NCBI RefSeq assembly: GCF_000938255.1
Contig: NZ_JYMR01000045.1
Span: 62,001 to 126,000 of the forward strand
DNA: 64,000 nucleotides
Reading direction: 5' to 3'
Source: Bradyrhizobium sp. LTSP849
GTDB lineage: Bacteria; Pseudomonadota; Alphaproteobacteria; Rhizobiales; Xanthobacteraceae
The notes under the pieces: generated by a model
What the model was told of the DNA's origin: nothing
What the model saw: the letters and a program-made list of their open reading frames with translations, nothing else
The model's database searches: none
Program-made: the position numbers and the translations under genes
Part shown: piece after piece, positions 1 through 7,205 of the stretch
Position numbering within the stretch: the stretch's first letter is position 1
Layout of the letters: each line of letters opens with the position of its first letter

Positions 1-607
1 ATTCGGTCTTGGGGTCGCCGAGCAGCATTTCCAGCACGTCGATGAACTCGGTTCCCTTGACCGGATCGCCGCCGATGCCGACCGCGGTGGTCTGGCCGAG
101 GCCCTCCTGCGAGGTCTGGAACACCGCTTCGTAGGTCAGCGTGCCGGAGCGGGAGACGATGCCGACGGAGCCGGTCTTGAAGATGTTAGCCGGCATGATG
201 CCAATCTTGCACTCGCCGGCGGTCATGACGCCCGGACAGTTCGGCCCGATCAGGCGCGACTTGGAGGCGGCGAGCGAGCGCTTCACGCGCACCATGTCGA
301 GGACCGGAATGCCCTCGGTGATGCAGACGATCAGCGGGATCTCGGCGTCGATGGCTTCGCAGATCGCATCCGCCGCGCCCGGCGGCGGCACGTAGATCAC
401 CGACGCATCGGCGCCGGTCTTCTCGCGCGCCTCACGCACGGTGTCGAACACCGGCAAGTTCAGATGCGTCGCGCCGCCTTTGCCCGGCGAGGTGCCGCCG
501 ACCATCTTGGTGCCGTAGGCAATCGTGGCCTCCGAATGGAAGGTGCCGTTCTTGCCGGTAAAGCCCTGGCAGATGACCTTGGTGTTCTTGTCGATCAGGA
601 TGGACAT
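1..607 (-). CDS. sucD: succinyl-CoA synthetase alpha subunit (C-terminus outside window)
   Basis: This is the alpha subunit of succinate-CoA ligase, which converts succinyl-CoA to succinate with nucleoside triphosphate formation in the TCA cycle. About 202 N-terminal residues are visible. They start MSILIDKNTKVICQG, continue with the CoA-binding Rossmann motif GFTGKNGTFH (residues 15-24), then GGTSPGKGG and the IGPNCPG stretch. The phosphorylated histidine normally lies near residue 245-250 and is therefore beyond the window edge. The gene is downstream of sucC and a small DUF1579 gene, about 35 bases after the latter, so the three are probably co-transcribed. The identification is secure; only the 3' end is missing. 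Confidence 0.96.
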   Translation of the reverse strand, partial: MSILIDKNTKVICQGFTGKNGTFHSEATIAYGTKMVGGTSPGKGGATHLNLPVFDTVREAREKTGADASVIYVPPPGAADAICEAIDAEIPLIVCITEGIPVLDMVRVKRSLAASKSRLIGPNCPGVMTAGECKIGIMPANIFKTGSVGIVSRSGTLTYEAVFQTSQEGLGQTTAVGIGGDPVKGTEFIDVLEMLLGDPKTE

Positions 608-642
608 GAGGTCTGCTTTCGCGAAACTAACAGAGTGAGAGG

Positions 643-1122
643 TCAGTGGATGCGGCGGTAGACGCCGGTGAGCACGTCAGCCCAGCCTTCCGCGTCCGGT
701 GAGAACTGAATCTTCAACGAATAGGCATTGTCGTCGATGATCTCGTAGACGTGGCGCGCATTGCCGCGCAGCGAGCCGCGCACCAGCGTCAGCGTCTTGC
801 CGACCCAGCCGCCGGAGGCGGGCGAGGGCGGCGTGTAGCCGAGCGAGTCGTACCAGAACAATTTGTAGGTCCGGTCCTCGCGGTCGTAGGTGAAGATGCC
901 GTGGGTGGCGAAGATCTGCTTGCCGTCGCGCATCTGCACCGAGTCCTGGATCAGGTAGAAGCCGTTGAGATCCATGCGCGCGACGGTGTGCGAGGTGGCC
1001 GGCCCGCCGGCGGTCCAGCGCGACGGGAAGACCATCTCTTCGCCATTCCATTCGCCGGCGAACGCGGCAAGGCGCGCGTGCTCCGGCAGCGGGGATGATG
1101 CGGCGAGATGGTCTTGGGTCAT
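643..1122 (-). CDS. DUF1579-like protein between sucC and sucD
   Basis: The gene encodes a 159-residue soluble protein without signal peptide or membrane segment. It resembles the DUF1579 family: FAGEWNGEE near residue 25, then alternating beta-rich stretches such as GIFTYDREDRTYKLFWYDS, and a closing TGVYRRIH. The biochemical role of the family is unknown. The start codon lies 4 bases after the sucC stop, and a GGGAGG ribosome-binding site overlaps the last sucC codons, so translation is probably coupled to sucC. Its place inside the succinyl-CoA synthetase operon hints at a role linked to that enzyme, but this is inference only. Confidence 0.8.
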   Translation of the reverse strand: MTQDHLAASSPLPEHARLAAFAGEWNGEEMVFPSRWTAGGPATSHTVARMDLNGFYLIQDSVQMRDGKQIFATHGIFTYDREDRTYKLFWYDSLGYTPPSPASGGWVGKTLTLVRGSLRGNARHVYEIIDDNAYSLKIQFSPDAEGWADVLTGVYRRIH

Positions 1123-1126
1123 GGCC

Positions 1127-2323
1127 TTAGCCTCCCTTGACGGCCTTCACGATCTTCTGCGCGGCGTCGTCGAGATTGTCGGCCGGCACCACGTTCAGGC
1201 CGGATTCACGGATGATCTTCTTGCCGAGCTCGACATTGGTGCCTTCGAGGCGGACCACCAGCGGCACGTTGAGACCCGCTTCGCGTACTGCCGCCGTGAC
1301 GCCTTCGGCGATGACGTCGCACTTCATGATACCACCGAAGATGTTGACGAGAATGCCCTTCACGTTCGGGTCGGCGGTGATGATCTTGAACGCGGCCGTG
1401 ACCTTCTCCTTGCTGGCGCTGCCGCCGACGTCGAGGAAGTTCGCCGGCGCCATGCCGTAGAGCTTGATGATGTCCATCGTCGCCATGGCGAGGCCGGCGC
1501 CGTTGACCATGCAGCCGATATTGCCGTCGAGGGTGACGTAGTTGAGGTCGTATTTCGACGCCTCGATTTCCTTGGCGTCTTCCTCGGTCTCGTCGCGCAG
1601 CGCGAGCACCTCGGGATGACGGAACAGCGAATTGTCGTCGAACGACACCTTGGCGTCGAGCACGCGGAGCTGGCCCTGCTTGGTCACGACCAGCGGGTTG
1701 ATCTCCAGCATCGACATGTCCTTGGCGACGAAGGCCGTGTAGAGCTGCGCGGTGAGCTTCTCGGCCTGCTTGGCGAGGTCGCCCGTGAGCTTCAGGGCAT
1801 TCGCGACAGTGCGGCCGTGATGGCCCATGATGCCGGTCGCAGGATCGACCGAGAAGGTGACGATCTTTTCAGGGCTGTTGTGCGCGACGTCCTCGATGTT
1901 GACACCGCCCTCGGTCGACACCACGAAGGAGACGCGCGAGGTCTCGCGGTCGACCAGGATCGAGAGGTAGAATTCCTTGTCGATGTCGGAGCCGTCCTCG
2001 ATGTAGAGGCGGTTGACCTGCTTGCCGGCGGGGCCGGTCTGGATCGTCACGAGCGTCGCGCCGAGCATCTGCTTGGCGAATTCGGTGACCTCTGCGGCCG
2101 ACTTGGCGATGCGGACGCCGCCCTTGTCGCCGGCCGAGGCCTCCTTGAATTTGCCCTTGCCGCGGCCGCCGGCGTGGATCTGGCTCTTCACCACCCAGAC
2201 CGGACCCGGGAGCGCCTTGGCGGCGGCTTCCGCGTCGGCCGCCTTCAGGACAGGAACGCCCTTGGAGATCGCCACGCCGAACTCGTTCAGCAGCGCTTTG
2301 GCCTGATATTCATGGATATTCAT
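1127..2323 (-). CDS. sucC: succinyl-CoA synthetase beta subunit
   Basis: This is the ATP-grasp beta subunit that binds nucleotide and succinate and pairs with SucD. At 398 residues it is full length. Visible family marks are the start MNIHEYQAKALL, the nucleotide-binding loop HAGGRGKGKF (about residues 52-61), EINPLVV (about 210), NGAGLAMATMD and NIFGGIMKCD. The gene lies 220 bases downstream of mdh on the same strand. That gap carries a hairpin and a TGGTAT-type double motif, so sucC may have its own promoter as well as read-through from mdh. SucC, the DUF1579 protein and SucD form a tight operon. Confidence 0.98.
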   Translation of the reverse strand: MNIHEYQAKALLNEFGVAISKGVPVLKAADAEAAAKALPGPVWVVKSQIHAGGRGKGKFKEASAGDKGGVRIAKSAAEVTEFAKQMLGATLVTIQTGPAGKQVNRLYIEDGSDIDKEFYLSILVDRETSRVSFVVSTEGGVNIEDVAHNSPEKIVTFSVDPATGIMGHHGRTVANALKLTGDLAKQAEKLTAQLYTAFVAKDMSMLEINPLVVTKQGQLRVLDAKVSFDDNSLFRHPEVLALRDETEEDAKEIEASKYDLNYVTLDGNIGCMVNGAGLAMATMDIIKLYGMAPANFLDVGGSASKEKVTAAFKIITADPNVKGILVNIFGGIMKCDVIAEGVTAAVREAGLNVPLVVRLEGTNVELGKKIIRESGLNVVPADNLDDAAQKIVKAVKGG

Positions 2324-2384
2324 ATAGTCGCTCCCTGAACCCGCGGGCGGTGACCTCGTAGGCCCACCTCAGTCTTGTGGCTGG

Positions 2385-2398
2385 CATACCATATACCA
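2385..2398. promoter_or_regulatory. paired ATACCA half-sites upstream of sucC
   Basis: The run contains two closely spaced copies of ATACCA (TGGTAT on the coding strand of sucC), 62-75 bases before the sucC start. A perfect palindrome of the same half-site (TGGTATACCA) lies upstream of sdhC. Half-sites of this kind are typical of GntR/FadR-type operators. No regulator is identified here, so the assignment is tentative. Confidence 0.3.
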
Positions 2399-2496
2399 CA
2401 GGAACTGCAACCCGGATTCTCTGACATCGAGATCTCTGGACTTTCGAACCCGGAACCCGCCCAGCCTTAAACTAAGGTTTGGCGGGGTCCGGAAGT

Positions 2497-2532
2497 GAAA
2501 CCGCCGAAGACCGGTTTTTCGATCTTCGGCGG
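2497..2532 (-). terminator. hairpin downstream of mdh
   Basis: A perfect 10-bp stem (2501-2510 with 2523-2532, core CCGCCGAAGA) begins 11 bases after the mdh stop codon. On the mdh strand it is followed by only three T residues. It may be a weak terminator or attenuator between mdh and sucC, or a structure that protects the mRNA 3' end. Confidence 0.5.
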
Positions 2533-2543
2533 GATTGTTGGGA

Positions 2544-3512
2544 TTAGCGGCCGAGAAGATCGGGTGCGATCTTCTTGCAGGCGTCGACCAGACCCTGCAC
2601 CGCGCCGACCGACTTGTCGAAGGCCTCGCGGTCCTTGCCGGTGAGCTCGATCTCGACGACGCGCTCGACGCCCTTGGAGCCGATCACGACGGGCACGCCG
2701 ACATACATGTCCTTCACGCCGTATTCGCCGTTGAGGTAGGCGGCGCTCGCCAGCACGCGCTTCTTGTCGCGCAGATAGCTCTCGGCCATCGCGATTGCCG
2801 AGGCTGCCGGCGCATAGAAGGCCGAGCCGGTCTTGAGCAGATTGACGATCTCGGCGCCGCCGTTGCGGGTGCGGTCGACGATCTCGTCAAGGCGTGCCTG
2901 CGAGGTCCAGCCCATCTTGACGAGGTCAGGCAGCGGGATGCCGGCGACGGTGGAGTACTTCACCAGCGGCACCATGGTGTCGCCGTGGCCGCCGAGCACG
3001 AAGGCGGTGACGTCTTCGACCGAGACGTTGAACTCGTCGGCCAGGAAGTAGCGGAAGCGCGAGGAATCCAGCACGCCGGCCATGCCGACGACCTTCTTGT
3101 GCGGCAGGCCCGAGGCCTTCTGGAGCGCCCAGACCATGGCGTCGAGCGGGTTGGTGATGCAGATGACGAAGGCGTCCGGGGCGTACTTCTTGATGCCGGC
3201 GCCGACCTGCTCCATGACCTTGAGGTTGATGGAGAGGAGATCGTCGCGGCTCATGCCGGGCTTGCGCGGCACGCCGGCGGTGACGATGCAGACCTTTGCG
3301 TTGTCGAGCGCCTCGTAGGAATTGGCGCCGGTGTAGTGCGCGTCAAACCCGTCGACCGGCGAGGATTGCGCGATGTCGAGCGCCTTGCCCTGCGGCACGC
3401 CCTCGGCGATGTCGAACATCACCACGTCGCCCAGCTCTTTCAGGCCGATGAGATGAGCCAGCGTTCCGCCGATCTGACCGGAGCCAATCAAAGCAATCTT
3501 GTCGCGCGCCAT
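2544..3512 (-). CDS. mdh: malate dehydrogenase
   Basis: The enzyme oxidises malate to oxaloacetate with NAD+ in the TCA cycle. The protein has 322 residues from the MARDKIALIG start. I chose this over a start 7 codons upstream because family members begin here and the Rossmann motif GSGQIGGTLA then falls near residue 10. Other visible marks are VTAGVPRKPGMSRDDLL (NAD and substrate loop) and VLGGHGDTMVPL with the catalytic histidine near residue 176. It belongs to the LDH-like MDH group usual in alphaproteobacteria. It is the first gene of the mdh-sucC-DUF1579-sucD group. Confidence 0.97.
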   Translation of the reverse strand: MARDKIALIGSGQIGGTLAHLIGLKELGDVVMFDIAEGVPQGKALDIAQSSPVDGFDAHYTGANSYEALDNAKVCIVTAGVPRKPGMSRDDLLSINLKVMEQVGAGIKKYAPDAFVICITNPLDAMVWALQKASGLPHKKVVGMAGVLDSSRFRYFLADEFNVSVEDVTAFVLGGHGDTMVPLVKYSTVAGIPLPDLVKMGWTSQARLDEIVDRTRNGGAEIVNLLKTGSAFYAPAASAIAMAESYLRDKKRVLASAAYLNGEYGVKDMYVGVPVVIGSKGVERVVEIELTGKDREAFDKSVGAVQGLVDACKKIAPDLLGR

Positions 3513-3635
3513 GTGAGCCTGTCCTCTAGACATCCAAGGAGGGGAAACTGACAGGGTGGTTATCCCTTTCGCTTCCCCCGTTCAAGTCGGTGGATGCCCA
3601 ATTGTCGGGCTTGCTGATGCCTCGGGCACGCAGCC

Positions 3636-3769
3636 CTGTCATTCCGGGGCGCGACGAAAGTCGCGAGCCCGGAATCCATCGGGCAACAGAGCGCACTGAT
3701 GAATGGACACCGGGCTGTCGCTTCCGCCTTCGAGCTTCGGCGGACAAGCCGCGACGCCCGGAATGACAG
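3636..3769. repeat. long palindromic intergenic repeat (family K)
   Basis: An imperfect inverted repeat of about 134 bases lies between mdh and zapE. Its arms begin CTGTCATTCCGGG and end CCCGGAATGACAG. Inner parts also pair (GGGCGCGACG with CGCGACGCCC-like segments). It carries no plausible gene; the reading frames across it are short and overlap it entirely. Confidence 0.8.
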
Positions 3770-3785
3770 CGCTGGCAAATAGGAC

Positions 3786-4970
3786 TTAAGTCTCCACCAG
3801 GCCCTTGGTCGAGCCGCTGGCGGTGGAATCCTTGCGGCCGTGAGGCAGCGCCAGATAGGATTCCGAGCTCATTTCGATCAGCCGCGACGAGGTCCGCTTG
3901 AACTCGTTGGCCTCGTTGCCTTCGTGGGCCAGGTACAGCGAGATCGGGTTGGCATCGGCCGAGGCCATCAGCTTCACGGCATTGTCATAGAGCGTGTCGA
4001 TCAGCGTGATGAAACGCTTGGCGGAGTTGCGCTGAGACAAGTCCATCACTGGAATATGGTCGACCAGGATGGTGTGATAGTCGTGCGCGAGCCTGAGGTA
4101 GTCAGATGCCCCTAACGGCTTCTCGCAGAGATCAGCGAACGTGAACCGCGCCACACCATGGGCCGAGCACGGCACGTGCAGGATGCGGCCCTTGATCGAA
4201 ATATCACGCGACTTGCATGTGGCGCCGCCGGTCATCTTCGACCAGGCGCGGTCGAGCGCGGTGTCCGCGTCAGTGTCGGCCGGCGTCAGCCACATCGGCA
4301 CGCCCTGAAGTTTCTCGAGCCGGAAGTCGGTGCGCGCGTCCAGCCGCAGCACGTCCATGTGGTCGGTGATCTGCTTGATGAAGGGCAGGAACAGCGAACG
4401 GTTCAAGCCGCCCTTGTAGAGATCGTCCGGCGCGACGTTGGAGGTCGCGACCACGACGGTGCCGAGCTCGAGCAGCTTTGCGAACAGCCGGCCCAGGATC
4501 ATCGCGTCCGCGATATCGGTGACGTGGAATTCGTCGAAGCAGAGCAGCCAACTCTCCTCGAAGATCGCATGCGCGGTCAGCGTGATGACGTCGCCATCGG
4601 CGATTTCGCCGCGCGCGATGGCCTGGCGATAGTCGTAGATGCGCTCATGCACGTCGGCCATGAATTCGTGGAAATGCGCGCGCCGCTTGTGCTCGACGGT
4701 ACTGTGCTGGAAGAACAAATCCATCAGCATGGTCTTGCCGCGGCCGACCTCGCCATGGACGTAGAGCCCGCGCGGCGCCTCGTCCTTGTCGCTGCTGAAC
4801 AGACGGCTGAGCAGGCCCTGCTTGCGCGGCGGCTTGTAGTTCGCGAGCCGCTGGTCGAGCGCGGCATAAGCCTCGGCGACCTCGGCCTGCGCAGCATCGG
4901 GCTCGATCGCACCGGACGCGATCTGGGCCTGATAGGCGTCGCGGAATGAGGAACTGGGGGTCGAGAGCAT
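3786..4970 (-). CDS. zapE: cell division protein ZapE (AFG1-type ATPase)
   Basis: This is a 394-residue ATPase of the AFG1/ZapE family, slightly longer than the roughly 375 residues of the E. coli protein. Walker A is GEVGRGKTMLMDLF (about residues 74-87), and a Walker B-like segment LLCFDEFHVTDIADAMIL follows near 140-157. The E. coli homologue associates with FtsZ at the septum under stress. The yeast and mitochondrial homologue assists turnover of respiratory complexes. In many alphaproteobacteria the gene lies next to mdh and the suc operon, as here, which supports the identification but does not settle the role. Confidence 0.93.
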   Translation of the reverse strand: MLSTPSSSFRDAYQAQIASGAIEPDAAQAEVAEAYAALDQRLANYKPPRKQGLLSRLFSSDKDEAPRGLYVHGEVGRGKTMLMDLFFQHSTVEHKRRAHFHEFMADVHERIYDYRQAIARGEIADGDVITLTAHAIFEESWLLCFDEFHVTDIADAMILGRLFAKLLELGTVVVATSNVAPDDLYKGGLNRSLFLPFIKQITDHMDVLRLDARTDFRLEKLQGVPMWLTPADTDADTALDRAWSKMTGGATCKSRDISIKGRILHVPCSAHGVARFTFADLCEKPLGASDYLRLAHDYHTILVDHIPVMDLSQRNSAKRFITLIDTLYDNAVKLMASADANPISLYLAHEGNEANEFKRTSSRLIEMSSESYLALPHGRKDSTASGSTKGLVET

Positions 4971-5071
4971 CGCTCTTTACCGCCAGAGACGGCGGCAAAT
5001 TGCAAGCCGTGAATTGGTGCGGGGCGCTATGCGTTCCGTTGCCCGCCCCGGAACGGGGCGAGGTGAAGACC

Positions 5072-5608
5072 TCACGGACAAAGTTCGTAGGCGTCCTCGA
5101 CCACATACGGGCCACCGCCGGTGGAGGCGCGCGACGAGAACAGCACGAACCGTTCGGCCACGAACGCCTTACTTGGAAAATAGCCGCGCAGCGAGAGATA
5201 GTCGGCGACGTCGCGGTCGGAGGCGTCGTGCAGCCGGGCCAGCGTGACATGCGGTATGAACTTGCGGCCCTCGGGATCGAGACCCATCCGCTGCATCATG
5301 CGTTCGAGCTCGGCCTGCAACTCGATCAGCGGCCTGCTCGGCTCGATAGCCGCGACCACCGCGCGCGGCTTGCGTCCGCCGAAGCTCGTGAGGCCTTGCA
5401 GCTTCACCTCGAAGGGTTTGCGATTGACGCGAAACAGCATCGAGGCGATCTCGTTGGCGGACATGCCGTCGATATCGCCAATGAAGCGTAAGGTGACGTG
5501 ATAATTTTCGGGATCGATCCAGCGGGCGCCTGGAAGGCCACCCCGCAAATTGGAAAGCGTCTGGCCGACTTCGGCCGGGATTTCCAGACCAGTGAACAAA
5601 CGCGGCAT
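5072..5608 (-). CDS. thpR: RNA 2',3'-cyclic phosphodiesterase (LigT/ThpR)
   Basis: This is a small 2H phosphoesterase that opens 2',3'-cyclic phosphates on RNA ends. Both signature motifs are present: HVTLRFIG near residue 43 and HVTLARL near residue 125, with two catalytic histidines. The start at MPRLFTGLEIP gives 178 residues, the family norm; an upstream methionine would add nine residues of unlikely sequence. The gene is about 100 bases upstream of zapE on the same strand. Confidence 0.92.
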   Translation of the reverse strand: MPRLFTGLEIPAEVGQTLSNLRGGLPGARWIDPENYHVTLRFIGDIDGMSANEIASMLFRVNRKPFEVKLQGLTSFGGRKPRAVVAAIEPSRPLIELQAELERMMQRMGLDPEGRKFIPHVTLARLHDASDRDVADYLSLRGYFPSKAFVAERFVLFSSRASTGGGPYVVEDAYELCP

Positions 5609-5782
5609 CGTTTCGCACTCCCGATGCTTGGGCATGATCCTTGGGAAGGACCCTATCCAAATTGTAGAGCCGGTGACGAATCACCGGTACCCTGATTCCT
5701 ATCGCAGTTGTGTGACTCTGCGAAGAGTGCCCGACACTACACCGGGAAAACCCTGGTTATTAGGGTTAGCATTGCCTGCTTT

Positions 5783-6427
5783 TCAACGGCGTTGCTCGCT
5801 GATCGTGCGCAAGAATGCCTCCGCCGTGGGCAGCATGTTGTTGACGATGATGTCGACGCCGGCCGCGGTCGGATGAATGCCGTCGGCCTGGTTGAGCTTG
5901 GCGTCGGCCGCGACACCGTCAAGGAAGAACGGATAAAGCGGCACGTCGAATTGTTTCGCCAGATCCGGATAAATCGAATTGAAGCGCGCGGCATAATCGG
6001 CGCCGTAATTCGGCGGCGCCATCATGCCGCAGAGCATCACCGGAATCTTGCGCGCCTTCAGCCGCGTAACGATGTCGGTCAGCGCAGCGCGCGTCAAATC
6101 CGGGTCGATGCCGCGCAGCGCGTCGTTGGCGCCGAGTTCGACGATCACGCCCTCGGTTCCCTCCGCCACCGACCAGTCGAGCCGGTCGCGGCCGCCGGAG
6201 GAGGTGTCGCCGGACACTCCGGCGTTGACCATATCGAGGACTATGCCTTTGGCCTGCAAGGCTTTTTGAAGCTTTGCGGGGAATGCCTCCTGGGCCGGAA
6301 GGCCAAGACCAGCACTTAAGGAATCGCCGAGGACCACCAGCTTGATCGGCTTGGCGGCCGGCTGTGCTTGTACCGACGCACTTGTCGCAATTGTCATCAA
6401 AGCGAACATCAACACGGCTATGTGCAT
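5783..6427 (-). CDS. periplasmic GDSL/SGNH arylesterase (TesA-like)
   Basis: The protein is a secreted SGNH hydrolase of 214 residues. A signal peptide occupies about residues 1-25 (MHIAVLMFALMTIATSASVQA). Block I is VVLGDSLSAGLGLP with the nucleophilic serine, block III is ELGANDALRG, and block V is DGIHPTAAG with the Asp-His pair. It probably acts as an esterase or lysophospholipase in the periplasm, like TesA. Longer starts (6484 or 6496) would run into the divergent ABC gene and put 20 or so polar residues before the signal peptide, so I prefer 6427. Many alphaproteobacteria place this gene divergent from the YbbA/YbbP-type transporter. Confidence 0.9.
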   Translation of the reverse strand: MHIAVLMFALMTIATSASVQAQPAAKPIKLVVLGDSLSAGLGLPAQEAFPAKLQKALQAKGIVLDMVNAGVSGDTSSGGRDRLDWSVAEGTEGVIVELGANDALRGIDPDLTRAALTDIVTRLKARKIPVMLCGMMAPPNYGADYAARFNSIYPDLAKQFDVPLYPFFLDGVAADAKLNQADGIHPTAAGVDIIVNNMLPTAEAFLRTISEQRR

Positions 6428-6482
6428 GAAGAATCCGTAACGCCTCTCGACCGCGCTATCGGAGTTGCCATATGACCGGACC

Positions 6483-7205
6483 ATGGACAGTCGCATCGAA
6501 TCCTCTTCGCTCGCCGGCACCACGCCGGACACCATCGCCATCTCCAACGTCAACCTCTCATTGGGTACGGGGGCGGCACGCGTTCACATCCTCAAGGATA
6601 TCAGCCTGCGCGTCGGCTCGGGCGAGACGATCGGCCTGATCGGCCCGTCAGGCTCGGGCAAATCCACGCTGCTGATGGTGATGGCGGGGTTGGAGCGTCC
6701 TGATAGCGGAGAGGTGGTGGTCGACGGCACGCCTTTCAATGCCCTCGATGAGGATGCGCTCGCCCGCTTCCGCGGCCGCCAGGTCGGCATCGTCTTCCAG
6801 TCCTTCCATTTGATCCCCACGATGACGGCGCTCGAGAATGTCGCGGTGCCGCTCGAGCTCGCCGGCAATCCGGACGCCAACAAACGCGCAGCCGAGGAGC
6901 TGCAATCGGTCGGGCTCGGCGATCGCCTGCATCACTATCCGACGCAGCTGTCCGGCGGCGAGCAGCAGCGCGTCGCACTCGCGCGCGCGCTGGCGCCCGA
7001 TCCCGCCATCCTCGTCGCCGACGAGCCGACCGGCAATCTCGATGAGGCCACGGGAAAACAAATTGTCGATCTGCTGTTCGGCAAGCATGCCGAGCGCGGC
7101 ATGACGCTGGTGCTGGTGACGCACGATGCTTCGCTCGCGCATCGCTGCGATCGCGTGATCCGCCTGCGCTCGGGCCGCATCGACACGCAGACGATTCAAG
7201 CATGA
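6483..7205 (+). CDS. ABC transporter ATP-binding protein (YbbA-like)
   Basis: A 240-residue ATPase of the LolD/MacB/YbbA class. Walker A is GPSGSGKST (about residue 58), the signature is LSGGEQQRVALARAL, and Walker B is ILVADEPTGNLD. The ATG at 6483 is preferred over a TTG at 6465, whose GGAG sits directly against it with no spacer. The stop overlaps the start of the next gene by 4 bases (ATGA), so subunit synthesis is coupled. With the FtsX-type permease it forms a transporter that probably extracts lipids or exports hydrophobic compounds; substrate unknown. The divergent TesA-like esterase suggests lipid or ester metabolism in the envelope. Confidence 0.93.
   Translation: MDSRIESSSLAGTTPDTIAISNVNLSLGTGAARVHILKDISLRVGSGETIGLIGPSGSGKSTLLMVMAGLERPDSGEVVVDGTPFNALDEDALARFRGRQVGIVFQSFHLIPTMTALENVAVPLELAGNPDANKRAAEELQSVGLGDRLHHYPTQLSGGEQQRVALARALAPDPAILVADEPTGNLDEATGKQIVDLLFGKHAERGMTLVLVTHDASLAHRCDRVIRLRSGRIDTQTIQA

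Noticed and set aside
965..2338. Long plus-strand open frame opposite sucC and the DUF1579 gene (457 codons)
   Set aside because: It is the antisense shadow of GC-rich real genes; its composition is Arg/His/Asp-rich and matches no family.
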